NCBI GenBank assembly: GCA_963829845.1
Contig: CAWHKD010000024.1
Location: 1 to 64,000 of the forward strand
Length of the DNA stretch: 64,000 nt
Origin: Gaiellasilicea sp963829845
Lineage (GTDB): Bacteria; Actinomycetota; Thermoleophilia; Gaiellales; Gaiellaceae
Direction of reading: 5' to 3'
The notes under the pieces were generated by a model. The model was not told where the DNA came from and made no database searches. It was given only the letters and a program-made list of their open reading frames with translations. A program made the translations under genes and the position numbers. Shown here piece after piece: positions 55,935-63,454 of the stretch. Every line of letters starts with the position of its first letter. The stretch's first letter is position 1.

Positions 55935-56891
55935 TCAGCTTGCGCTGAGGGACAGCTCGACGACCTCGACCCCGGAGACCATCCGGCCGGCGTCGCGCGG
56001 GTCGAACAGGCCGGCGCCGACCTCGAGCGTCGAGGCGGTGCCCGCCGCGACGGCGAGCTTCAGCGCCTCCTCGGCCGTCTTGCCCGCGAGATGGGCGGCG
56101 ATGAACTGGGCGAGCAGGACGTCGCCCGCACCGACGACCGACACGGCATCGACGTTCGCAGGCGCCGTCGCGTGGTAGCGGCGAACCTGCCTGTCCTCCC
56201 GGAAGAGCGCGTAGCAGCCGGACTCGAGGGTGACGTGCACGTTTCGCGCGCCGAGCTCGGCGATCGTGTCGAGCGCCATCAGGAAGTCCTCCTCGTCCTC
56301 GAGCTCCTGCCCGACGACGTGCTCGGCCTCGCGCTGGTTCGGGGAGACGAGCCAGGGCTCGGCCTCGGTGCCGAACCGCAGGGGCTGGCCCTCCGCGTCG
56401 AGAATGACCTGCACGCCGCGCCGGTTGAGGTCGCGAACGGCCTCCGCGTAGAAGTTCTCCTCGACACCGCGCGGCAGCGACCCTGCGAAGACCACGAAGT
56501 CGGCGCCGCGGGAGAGGTAGTGGAGCTTCTCGAGCAGGGTCTCCAGCTCATCGCTCGTGACCTTCGGCCCCCATTCGTTGATCTCCGAATATGAGCCCTC
56601 GGTCGGATCGACGACCGCCGTCGACGTGCGCGACTCCTCCCCGATGCGGACGAAGTCGTTGAGGATCGCCTCGGCCGTCAACTCCTCGACGATGCGAGTG
56701 CCGGTGCGGCCGCCGGCGAGGCCGGTCGCGACGACGGGGACGTCGAGCCGTTTCAGCGCGCGGGCGATGTTGATCCCCTTGCCGCCGGCGAGCGTGAGCA
56801 CCTGGCTCGCGCGGTGGCGCTGTCCACGTTGGAAGTTCGGGACGGTCAGCGTCCGGTCGAGCGCGGCGTTCAGCGTGACGGTGACGATCAT
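55935..56891 (-). CDS. PfkB-family sugar-phosphate kinase (1-phosphofructokinase type)
   Basis: The 318-aa kinase has the FruK/LacC-type opening VTLNAALDRTL, GGKGINIARAL, and the anion hole/catalytic motif VVGAGDVLL with the base aspartate. FruK, tagatose-6-phosphate kinase and related enzymes share these, so the sugar is uncertain. No PTS genes are near. The ATG overlaps the carboxypeptidase stop (ATGA). The downstream 78-nt spacer to guaB holds nothing clear. Confidence 0.8.
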   Translation of the reverse strand: MIVTVTLNAALDRTLTVPNFQRGQRHRASQVLTLAGGKGINIARALKRLDVPVVATGLAGGRTGTRIVEELTAEAILNDFVRIGEESRTSTAVVDPTEGSYSEINEWGPKVTSDELETLLEKLHYLSRGADFVVFAGSLPRGVEENFYAEAVRDLNRRGVQVILDAEGQPLRFGTEAEPWLVSPNQREAEHVVGQELEDEEDFLMALDTIAELGARNVHVTLESGCYALFREDRQVRRYHATAPANVDAVSVVGAGDVLLAQFIAAHLAGKTAEEALKLAVAAGTASTLEVGAGLFDPRDAGRMVSGVEVVELSLSAS

Positions 56892-58009
56892 CCGAGCAGT
56901 CCCCCTAGGTGGTCGAGCGTGCGGCCCGCATAGAACCCTACGCGTCCGACGGCGCCCGGCTTCTCGACCGCGTTCGCGGCGATCAGCGGCGAGCGGGCGA
57001 TCACGGTGCCGCCGGCGAGGACCTGCACCTCGCCGAGCCGCTGCCCTTTCCGGACCGGCAGCGCGACCTCGACGGGCTTGACCACGCGCTCCAGCAGCGG
57101 CCGCTCGACGTGGATCACGCGCAGCGCAGGCTTTGCCGCGACGAGGCGAACGGGATCCTTCCCGTAGGCAGTGCGCACCGTGCCGTAGACGCGCTTGCCG
57201 TCGATCGCCCAGACGGTCCGGTAGCGGGAGAGGCCCCAGACGAGGAGCTGAGAGAGATCGGAGTTGCGCCCCTCGCGACTCTCGCCGCCGAGGATCGTCG
57301 CGTAGATCGTGACGCCGCCGCCGCGCGCGGCTGCGACCTGCGACCAGCCTGCGCCGTCGGTGTGCCCCGTCTTGACGCCGATCACGTTCGGAGAGGACGC
57401 CAGCAGATCGTTCCAGTTGTGCAGCTGCCGCCCCGCCGCGGTCGCGTCGACGAGGCGGACGGTCTCGCGGATGAAGGGCTTGTTCATCGCGACGCGCGCG
57501 AGCTTCGTCACGTCGGCCGCGCTGGAGTAGTGGTCGGGCGCGTCGAGGCCGTCCGGATTCGCGAAGTGCGTATCGGTGAGCCCGAGCTGACCCGCGCGTG
57601 CGTTCATCAGCTCAACGAATCGGCCGACAGAGCCGCGACCGACGAAGGCGGCGATCGCGTTGGCGGCGTCGTTCGCGCTTTGGATCAGCGCGGCGCGGAT
57701 CAGGTCGCGCAGGGTGACGCGTTCGCCGGGAGCGAGGTTGATCGTCGACTCGCCGACCGCGGCGGTGCGCTTGGAGACCGTGGCGACGTCGTCGAGCGAC
57801 GCGTGCTCGAGCGCGACGATCGCAGTCATCAGCTTCGTGATCGACGCCATCGGCAGATGCTCGCGCTCGTCCTGGGACGCCAGGACTTCGCCCGTGCCGG
57901 AGTTCTGGACCACGTAGGCGTCCGCATCGACGGGCGGCGGGGCCGCAGCGGCGACGACCGCGAGGAAGAGCGTCGCGGCGATCGCGGAGAGGAGGGCGAG
58001 CCGCTTCAC
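56888..58009 (-). CDS. D-alanyl-D-alanine carboxypeptidase (penicillin-binding protein 5 type)
   Basis: The 373-aa exported enzyme trims the terminal D-Ala from peptidoglycan pentapeptides. It has a signal peptide, SxxK as SITK (S56, K59), SxN in QSANDAAN and KTG in GVKTGHTDGAG, plus a C-terminal beta domain. GTG start. It lies in the pyrF-LysM-carboxypeptidase-kinase run, 12 nt after the LysM gene, which also concerns the wall. Confidence 0.9.
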   Translation of the reverse strand: MKRLALLSAIAATLFLAVVAAAAPPPVDADAYVVQNSGTGEVLASQDEREHLPMASITKLMTAIVALEHASLDDVATVSKRTAAVGESTINLAPGERVTLRDLIRAALIQSANDAANAIAAFVGRGSVGRFVELMNARAGQLGLTDTHFANPDGLDAPDHYSSAADVTKLARVAMNKPFIRETVRLVDATAAGRQLHNWNDLLASSPNVIGVKTGHTDGAGWSQVAAARGGGVTIYATILGGESREGRNSDLSQLLVWGLSRYRTVWAIDGKRVYGTVRTAYGKDPVRLVAAKPALRVIHVERPLLERVVKPVEVALPVRKGQRLGEVQVLAGGTVIARSPLIAANAVEKPGAVGRVGFYAGRTLDHLGGLLG

Positions 58010-58021
58010 GGGGCGCGGACT

Positions 58022-58369
58022 TTACTTGACGCGGATTCGCTGACCGACCGTCAGCGCGACGGGATCGACGTCGGGATTGAGTACGAGCAGTTGCTCCACG
58101 GTCGTGTCGTGCTCGTCGGCGATGACGGCGAGCGTGTCGCCCGCCTGAATCACGTAGAACTCCGCGCCCGCCTGATTCGTCGTCGTCCCGCCGGTGGTGC
58201 CCGGCTCCGTGGTCGCCGACGCGGTGGTCGTCCCGGACGTGGTCCCGGGCGGCGTGGTCGTGTCGCCGTTCTCGAGGCCGGAGCGGACGAGCAGGATCGC
58301 GACCGTCGCCGCTGCGAGGAAGGCGAGTGGCGCTGCGTACCGCGCGAGCCTGGCCTTTCGCCGCATCAC
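58022..58369 (-). CDS. membrane-anchored LysM-domain protein
   Basis: The 115-aa protein has one membrane helix (about 12-28), a threonine/glycine-rich linker (about 36-66) and one LysM domain (about 70-115, FYVIQAGDTLAVIADEHDTT) that should bind peptidoglycan outside the cell. The ATG overlaps the pyrF stop (ATGA). Confidence 0.85.
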   Translation of the reverse strand: MMRRKARLARYAAPLAFLAAATVAILLVRSGLENGDTTTPPGTTSGTTTASATTEPGTTGGTTTNQAGAEFYVIQAGDTLAVIADEHDTTVEQLLVLNPDVDPVALTVGQRIRVK

Positions 58370-59277
58370 CAGCCGGAGACCGACCAGACGTCGGCCCGCA
58401 GTCGAGCGGCCTCGGCACCGGCCGCACCGCGCCAGTCCTCCGTGCTGCCGCGGTACGCGAAGATCACCGACCGGGAGACGGTGACGAGCGCGCTTGCGGG
58501 GCCGCTCGTGAACGCGCGGGCGACATCGGCGGCTGTGGCGCCCTGGGCGCCGACGCCCGGCAGCAGCAGGACCGCGCGCGGCAGCAGCTTGCGCGCCTCG
58601 GCGACAGCGCGCGGGACGGTGGCGCCGACGACCGCGCCGACGCTCGACAGCCCGCGCTCACCGGTCAGCTCCGCTCCCCACTCGCCGACGAGCGCGGCGA
58701 CGTGCTGCCAGACGCGCCGTCCGTCGGAGAGCGTCAGCTCTTGGACGTCACGCGCGCCCGCGTTGGAGGTGCGCACGAGGCAGAAGATGCCCGCTCCGTG
58801 CAGGCGGCACGCCTGCAGGAACGGCTCGACCGAGTCGCCGCCGAGGTAGGTGTTCACCGTGAGAGCGTCCGCGAGCGGCCCCCGCTCCTCCTCGCGTGGC
58901 TCGAGGTACGCGCCCGCGTAGGCGCGGGCGGTCGAGCCGATGTCACCTCGCTTGCCGTCGGCGATCACCAGCAGACCGGCGGAGCGCCCGTAGTCGCAGA
59001 CCCGCTCGAGCACCGAGACACCGTCGCCGCCGAGCGCCTCGAAGAACGCGACCTGAGGCTTCACGGCAACGACGTACGGCGCGACGGCGTCGATGATCCC
59101 GCAGCAGAAGCGGGCGTAAGCGTTTGCGGCCTCTGCGCGTCCGAGCACGGCCTCGCCACGCAGCTCGACCGGCAGCAGGTCGAGCCGCGGGTCGAGCCCG
59201 ACGACGAGCTGGCTGCGCTTGCGCTCAACCGCCTCCGCAAGCCGGTCGGCGAAGGTCGCGGTGGCGACGGAGGCCAT
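58366..59277 (-). CDS. pyrF: orotidine-5-phosphate decarboxylase (type 2)
   Basis: PyrF makes UMP from OMP. The 303-aa barrel is of the longer bacterial type 2 group, with GLDPRLDLLP, catalytic lysine in DGKRGDIGSTA and LLPGVGAQG. TAACCT lies 6 nt before the ATG. It heads a four-gene run with LysM, carboxypeptidase and PfkB genes. pyrE lies 2.3 kb away on the same strand. Confidence 0.95.
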   Translation of the reverse strand: MASVATATFADRLAEAVERKRSQLVVGLDPRLDLLPVELRGEAVLGRAEAANAYARFCCGIIDAVAPYVVAVKPQVAFFEALGGDGVSVLERVCDYGRSAGLLVIADGKRGDIGSTARAYAGAYLEPREEERGPLADALTVNTYLGGDSVEPFLQACRLHGAGIFCLVRTSNAGARDVQELTLSDGRRVWQHVAALVGEWGAELTGERGLSSVGAVVGATVPRAVAEARKLLPRAVLLLPGVGAQGATAADVARAFTSGPASALVTVSRSVIFAYRGSTEDWRGAAGAEAARLRADVWSVSGW

Positions 59278-59283
59278 GCGCAG

Positions 59284-59289
59284 AGGTTA
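59284..59289 (-). promoter_or_regulatory. -10 element of pyrF
   Basis: TAACCT on the minus strand lies 6 nt before the ATG at 59277. Confidence 0.5.
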
Positions 59290-59292
59290 GAT

Positions 59293-59390
59293 GGTCGATC
59301 GGCAGCCGACATGCCTCTCGAGGGCGATCCCGACCGAGCCGGCACAGCGTCCGGTTCGTCAGCCGTGGGTGCGGCGGTTGCCGATCGACC
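59293..59390. other. 98-nt intergenic element with cloverleaf-like folding
   Basis: GGTCGATCGGCA (59293-59304) pairs perfectly with TGCCGATCGACC (59379-59390), a 12-bp closing stem. Inside are at least two more hairpins: 59332-59342 with 59351-59360 (GAGCCGG/CCGGTTC plus GAC/GTC around a bulge), and GCCG/CGGC at 59362-59375. It fills almost the whole spacer between the SOS nuclease and pyrF. It has no T-loop or SRP signature. It could be a terminator, a small RNA or a leader element. Confidence 0.45.
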
Positions 59391-59392
59391 GC

Positions 59393-61024
59393 CTACGCAG
59401 CCAGGCGGACCTCCGCCAGAGGGAGCACGCGCAGCTCCGGCGGCGGGCGGCGCAGGAACGAGCCGATCAGGAGCAGCTCGTCGGCGTCGGCCGGACCGAG
59501 CGACGGCTCGGCGCGAGAGGCGGCGGCGAGGCCAGCCTCGGCCTCGGTCCGGCCGGCATCACCCGGCAGCAGCGTCCGAACGGCGGCGACGCGGCCGCCG
59601 GAAACGAGATACATCCGCTGAAAGCCGTCCTCGGCGGCCGGCACGAGCAGGCAGAGCTCGAGCGCGCGGAGCCGGTCGAGCTCCGCGAGCGACGCGACGA
59701 CCTCCTCGAGCGCCGAGATCCGGTCGCGCAGCCGCGCCGCGTCCTCGAAGCGAAGGTCTGCCGCCAGGCGCTTCAGCTTCCTGCGCAGGGCAGGCAGCGC
59801 AGTCGGCGGCTCACCGTCCCAGTCGCCGAGTGCGCGGGCCGCGACCTGGGCCCGCCGCCTGCTCTTGAGCGGGCCGTACGGCCCGGGCACGTCGGTGACG
59901 CACCAGCCGGCACCGCGGCGGCGGAGGTAGACGTAGCGGTCGGGACGTGCGCTGCGCGCGTTCGCAGGCGGGCGCAACTCGCGCAGGAGCCGAAGCTCCT
60001 CGAGTCCCGCCTCGAGCTCCGAGCCGAGTATCCGCCACTCGACCCGTTCGAGCGCGCCGAGTGCCGCCTCGACCGCGGGCCGCTGGCGCTCGGTGCGGAA
60101 GTACGACCGCAGGCGCGCGCGCAGGTCGCGGGCGCGACCGACGTAGAGCACCTGCTCGTTGCGATCGCGGAAGAGGTAGACGCCGGGACGCGGCGGCGCG
60201 CCCGCGACGAGCGAGCGCTTGCCCACGAGCCGGCGCGCGCGTGGCGCGGAGAGATCGACGAGCTGCGCAACTGTTGCGGCGCCGCGCTCCTGGGCGAGCC
60301 CGATCAGCGCCAGCAGGATCTCCGCCGTCGCCTCCGAGTCGGCGAGCGCGCGGTGGCAGGGGCTCGTCGCCGTGCCGAAGAAGTACGCGAGCGAGGCGAG
60401 GCCGACGCGCTTCTGACGGCCCTCGAGGAGCCGCCGCGCGAGCCAGACCGTGTCGACGACAGGCGAGGCAACCCGTCGACCCGTGAGCCGCTCGACCTCG
60501 CGGTCGAGGAAGCCCATGTCGAAGCGGGCGTTGTGGGCGACGAGGACGGCGTCGCCGGCGAACTCGAGGAAGCGGCGCACCGCGAGCTCGACCGGAGGCG
60601 CTCCCGGGAGCGCGCCCGGGTCGATTCCCGTCAGCGCGGCGATCGGCGGCGGCAGCGGGCGGCGCGGGTTCACGAGCGTCTCGAACCGCTCCTCCAGCTC
60701 GAGCCCACGAACGCGGACGGCGCCGATCTCGCAGATCGCGGACGAGCCGGGCGAGAGGCCGGTCGTCTCGAGGTCGAAGACGACGTACGTCGCGTCCTCG
60801 AGCGCGAGCGCCGCGCCGGGCGGGGCGGCGAGCCCGACACTGCCGCCGCGCCAGGAGAGCCGGGCATCGCCGTCGACGACGTCCACGAGCAGCGAGCGGG
60901 CGAGCCCGGCCGGGACGTGCCGCAGCGCGTAGAGCTCCCGCGCCGCGTCCTCGGCCGCCACCGGCCCATGCCGGGCCTCGACGAGCTCCACGAGCCGGTC
61001 GGCCGCATCGAACGAGAGTTGCAT
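59393..61024 (-). CDS. DEDD 3-5 exonuclease fused to a UvrC-like GIY-YIG nuclease
   Basis: The 543-aa protein joins a DnaQ-like exonuclease (about 78-240, with D84/E86 in VVFDLETTGL, AHNARFDMGF and HRALADSEAT), a GIY-YIG domain (about 280-360, PGVYLFRDRNEQVLYVGRA) and a UVR-like helix (about 430-455, LRFEDAARLRDRISALEE). It is probably a DNA-repair nuclease, like an exonuclease-linked Cho/UvrC. I start it at the ATG at 61024: a perfect LexA box lies just upstream, and a longer frame to 61066 would run through that box. Confidence 0.85.
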   Translation of the reverse strand: MQLSFDAADRLVELVEARHGPVAAEDAARELYALRHVPAGLARSLLVDVVDGDARLSWRGGSVGLAAPPGAALALEDATYVVFDLETTGLSPGSSAICEIGAVRVRGLELEERFETLVNPRRPLPPPIAALTGIDPGALPGAPPVELAVRRFLEFAGDAVLVAHNARFDMGFLDREVERLTGRRVASPVVDTVWLARRLLEGRQKRVGLASLAYFFGTATSPCHRALADSEATAEILLALIGLAQERGAATVAQLVDLSAPRARRLVGKRSLVAGAPPRPGVYLFRDRNEQVLYVGRARDLRARLRSYFRTERQRPAVEAALGALERVEWRILGSELEAGLEELRLLRELRPPANARSARPDRYVYLRRRGAGWCVTDVPGPYGPLKSRRRAQVAARALGDWDGEPPTALPALRRKLKRLAADLRFEDAARLRDRISALEEVVASLAELDRLRALELCLLVPAAEDGFQRMYLVSGGRVAAVRTLLPGDAGRTEAEAGLAAASRAEPSLGPADADELLLIGSFLRRPPPELRVLPLAEVRLAA

Positions 61025-61038
61025 GCCGACAAGCCTAA

Positions 61039-61054
61039 GCGAACATATGTTCGC
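61039..61054. promoter_or_regulatory. LexA (SOS) box
   Basis: GCGAACATATGTTCGC is a perfect 16-bp palindrome holding the Gram-positive LexA consensus CGAACrnryGTTCG. It lies 14 bp before the nuclease ATG, where bound LexA would block transcription until DNA damage. Confidence 0.85.
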
Positions 61055-61072
61055 ATGCAATGGCAAAGAGAA

Positions 61073-61093
61073 GGCCGCGACGCCTGCGCGGCC
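61073..61093 (-). terminator. terminator of the HU gene
   Basis: GGCCGCG and CGCGGCC form a 7-bp stem with a 7-nt loop, and the minus strand continues TCTTCTCTTTG after a mismatch. This is a plausible intrinsic terminator just after the HU stop and before the SOS-regulated gene. Confidence 0.5.
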
Positions 61094-61120
61094 CTCTCGA
61101 CCTCGAAGAGAGGTGCTGCC

Positions 61121-61402
61121 CTAGCCGCCCTTGACCGCGGCCTTCAGCTGGCTGCCCGCGGAGAACTTCGGCACGGTCGCCGCCGGGATGTGCACCTTCT
61201 GGCTCGGATTGCGGGGATTGACGCCCTCGCGCGCAGCGCGCTCGCTCGTCGAGAACTTGCCGAAGCCGGTGAACGTGATCGTGTCGCGCTTCTTGAGCGC
61301 GTCGGTCACGGTGTCGAGGACCGCGTCCACCGCGGCGCTGGCGTCGCGGCGGGAGAGAGAAGCCTTGGACGCGACCGCGTCAACGAACTCCTGCTTTGTC
61401 AC
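61121..61402 (-). CDS. hup: HU-family DNA-binding protein
   Basis: The 93-aa histone-like protein bends and compacts DNA as a dimer. It begins TKQEFVDAVASKASLS and has the signature GFGKFSTSERAAREGVNPRN and the beta-arm proline region. The GTG at 61402 follows an AAGGAG Shine-Dalgarno sequence by about 7 nt. The open frame upstream is not homologous. Lacks the long lysine tail of mycobacterial HupB. Confidence 0.95.
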   Translation of the reverse strand: MTKQEFVDAVASKASLSRRDASAAVDAVLDTVTDALKKRDTITFTGFGKFSTSERAAREGVNPRNPSQKVHIPAATVPKFSAGSQLKAAVKGG

Positions 61403-61486
61403 TTGCGACTCCTTTTGTTCGTGGGACGTACGGAAACCCGCGGCCACCCTAACAGCAGCATCGGACTGCCTCAACGTTTACGTGGC

Positions 61487-62038
61487 TCAACCATGCGGAT
61501 TTTGGGCGGTCGTAGCCGCCGGGACGAGGTCGCTGGCCCGGTAGAGCGAGCGCAGGCGGACGCCGAGACGGGCGAGCGCGTCCGCTCCACCCTCTTCCCG
61601 ATCGACGACGCAGACGGCGTTGCGAACGACGAGCCCAGCCTCGCGGAGTGCCGCCACCGCCTCGGCGAGCGCACCGCCGGAGGTGACCACGTCCTCGATC
61701 AGACAGACGACCTCTCCCGGCTCGAACGGCCCCTCGAGCCGGTTGGCCGTGCCGTAATCCTTCGCCGAATCGCGGACGATCACGAACGGCAGCCCCGATG
61801 CGAGCGAGGCAGAGGCGGCGAGTGCGACGGCGCCGAGAGCGGGGCCGGCAAGGCGGACGGCGTCGGGCTCGTGGTCGCGCGCTGCCGCGGCGAGGCGCTC
61901 TCCGAGCGGGCCGAGCAGCTCCGGACGTGTCTCGAAGCGGTACTTGTCGAGGTAGTAGCTCGAGCGGCGCCCGGATCGGAGCAGGAAGTCGCCCTCGAGC
62001 AGCGCGTGCTCGCGCAGCTTGAGGCCGAGCTCGTCCAC
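61487..62038 (-). CDS. pyrE: orotate phosphoribosyltransferase
   Basis: PyrE joins orotate and PRPP into OMP. The 183-aa protein has the PRPP motif VCLIEDVVTSGGAL and the loop RDSAKDYGT with the expected lysine. The GTG overlaps the stop of a 58-aa ORF (TAGTG). HU follows 84 nt downstream with its own Shine-Dalgarno sequence. Confidence 0.95.
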   Translation of the reverse strand: MDELGLKLREHALLEGDFLLRSGRRSSYYLDKYRFETRPELLGPLGERLAAAARDHEPDAVRLAGPALGAVALAASASLASGLPFVIVRDSAKDYGTANRLEGPFEPGEVVCLIEDVVTSGGALAEAVAALREAGLVVRNAVCVVDREEGGADALARLGVRLRSLYRASDLVPAATTAQNPHG

Positions 62039-62214
62039 TAGAGCGCCGGACGCGCCAGTGCGAGCAACGGCTGCGCGTCGGGGGCGTCGTCGGCGAGGGT
62101 GACCGTCGAGCCATCGTCGAAGTGGAGATGGATGCGCTCGCGGCCCGCCTCGCGGCGGCGCTTCAGATAGAGCAGGGCGCCGGTCAGCAGCGCCAACCAG
62201 AGCAGCTTACGCAT
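62038..62214 (-). CDS. small membrane protein, 58 aa
   Basis: An ATG-to-TAG frame encodes an N-terminal membrane helix (RKLLWLALLTGALLYLKRRR) and an acidic tail (HFDDGSTVTLADDAPDA). It overlaps the roadblock gene by 8 nt and pyrE by 1 nt, which is the normal packing of real genes here. Family and function are unknown. Confidence 0.65.
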   Translation of the reverse strand: MRKLLWLALLTGALLYLKRRREAGRERIHLHFDDGSTVTLADDAPDAQPLLALARPAL

Positions 62215-62617
62215 CAGCCGGCCCCGTCTTCTTCGCCGCGCGGCTCCTGGGCTTGGACTTCGGTTTCTTCTTCTTCGTCGCGGCGACGGCGCGCAGGCAG
62301 GTGCGCAGGTCGTAGAGGACGAGCCCGGAGGTCGGCCCTACGCTCGTCCGCGCGACGATGACGAGAGCGTCCTCGCCGACGACGAAAAGGCTGCCCTCGC
62401 GCAGCGCTGCTTCGAGCTGCGTCACCGAGCGGCCGCTCGAGCCGAAGCGCGACGTCGCCGCCTCCAGCAGGCCGACACCGGCCCGGACGAGACGCTCGGT
62501 CTCCGGCTCGGCGGCGAGCGTCGAGCCAAGCACCGCGCCGTCGCCGTCGACAACGGCGGCGGCCTCGACCTGCGAGGAGATCTCGGTCAGGTCGGCGAGA
62601 GCGGACGCGACATCCAC
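62207..62617 (-). CDS. roadblock/LC7-like protein with lysine-rich tail
   Basis: The 136-aa protein has a roadblock/LC7 fold (LADLTEISSQVEAAAVVDGDG, then a mixed alpha/beta core ending GLVLYDLRTCLR) and a highly basic tail (KKKKPKSKPRSRAAKK). Roadblock proteins in actinobacteria often serve small GTPase or gliding/signalling modules, but no GTPase is adjacent. I chose the GTG at 62617 because TATCGT lies 7 nt upstream; the GTG at 62635 is also open. Confidence 0.65.
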   Translation of the reverse strand: MDVASALADLTEISSQVEAAAVVDGDGAVLGSTLAAEPETERLVRAGVGLLEAATSRFGSSGRSVTQLEAALREGSLFVVGEDALVIVARTSVGPTSGLVLYDLRTCLRAVAATKKKKPKSKPRSRAAKKTGPADA

Positions 62618-62624
62618 GGGCCAG

Positions 62625-62632
62625 ACGATACT
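62625..62632. promoter_or_regulatory. overlapping divergent -10 elements (roadblock and YihY)
   Basis: TATCGT on the minus strand (62630-62625) lies 7 nt before the GTG at 62617. GATACT on the plus strand (62627-62632) lies 6 nt before the GTG at 62639. Confidence 0.45.
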
Positions 62633-62638
62633 CACGGC

Positions 62639-63454
62639 GTGCGCCGCCCGTTGGCCCAACCCATCGCCAAGTTCTTCGCCGACCGAGGCACGCACCTCGC
62701 TGCGATGATCGCCTACTTCGGCCTCCTCTCCTCCGTCTCGTTGATCTTCCTTGCGCTGGCGCTTCTCGGCTACACCGGGCGGGCCGAAGAGTCGAGCTAC
62801 CTCGTCCGGGAGCTGCAGAAGCTCTTTCCTTCGCAGTCGATCACGGACATCGTCAAGGTCGTCGACGCGATCACCTCGAACGCGACGACGCTCGGCCTGA
62901 TCGGCGGTGCCTTCCTGCTCTGGACGTCGCTCTCGCTCTTCAGCGTGCTCGAGTCGGCCTTCAACATCGTCTATGCGCGGCCGAACCGCCCCTTCCTGCG
63001 CGGCAAGTTCCTCGCGACGCTGTTCATGGCCGGCTCACTGATCATCCTCACGGCGGCGCTCATCCTCGGCTCGTTCGGCTACGACCTGATGCAGCGCTTC
63101 ACGCCGAACTTCATCGACAACGCCTTGGTCGCCTACAGCCTCTCGATGCTGATCTCGACGATGGCCGTCTTCACCTTCCTCGTCGCCGCGTACGAGCGGC
63201 TGACGAACGTGCGGCTGACGCTGCGCGAGGTGTGGCCGGGAGCTGCGCTCGCCGCCCTGCTGCTGCAGGCGACCTTCCAGGTGCTGCCAATCTTCGTCCG
63301 CGTCTCGCACGAGGTGATCGCAGTGCAGGCGCTTGGCGCCTCGGCACTCCTGCTCGTCTGGATCTACGTGATGGCGAACGTCATCGTCTTCGGGGCCGAG
63401 GTGAACTGGTGGTACGGCCGCCGCGACGAGGACGAGGTCGCGGGCCTGGCCTAG
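62639..63454 (+). CDS. YihY/BrkB-family membrane protein
   Basis: The 271-aa protein has six predicted helices and the family opening HLAAMIAYFGLLSSVSLIFL (residues about 19-38), with the late conserved LGASALLLVWIYVMANVIVFGAE. It was once called ribonuclease BN but is an integral membrane protein of unknown transport role. GTG start. Its stop shares a CTAG with the convergent rdgB stop. Confidence 0.85.
   Translation: MRRPLAQPIAKFFADRGTHLAAMIAYFGLLSSVSLIFLALALLGYTGRAEESSYLVRELQKLFPSQSITDIVKVVDAITSNATTLGLIGGAFLLWTSLSLFSVLESAFNIVYARPNRPFLRGKFLATLFMAGSLIILTAALILGSFGYDLMQRFTPNFIDNALVAYSLSMLISTMAVFTFLVAAYERLTNVRLTLREVWPGAALAALLLQATFQVLPIFVRVSHEVIAVQALGASALLLVWIYVMANVIVFGAEVNWWYGRRDEDEVAGLA

Noticed and set aside
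59293..59390. tRNA-Sec (selC) or SRP RNA in the 98-nt structured spacer
   Set aside because: Length and closing stem were tempting given the selenoproteins, but neither strand has a T-loop (TTCrAnnC) before the 3-prime stem, a convincing TCA anticodon loop, or the SRP tetraloop signature.
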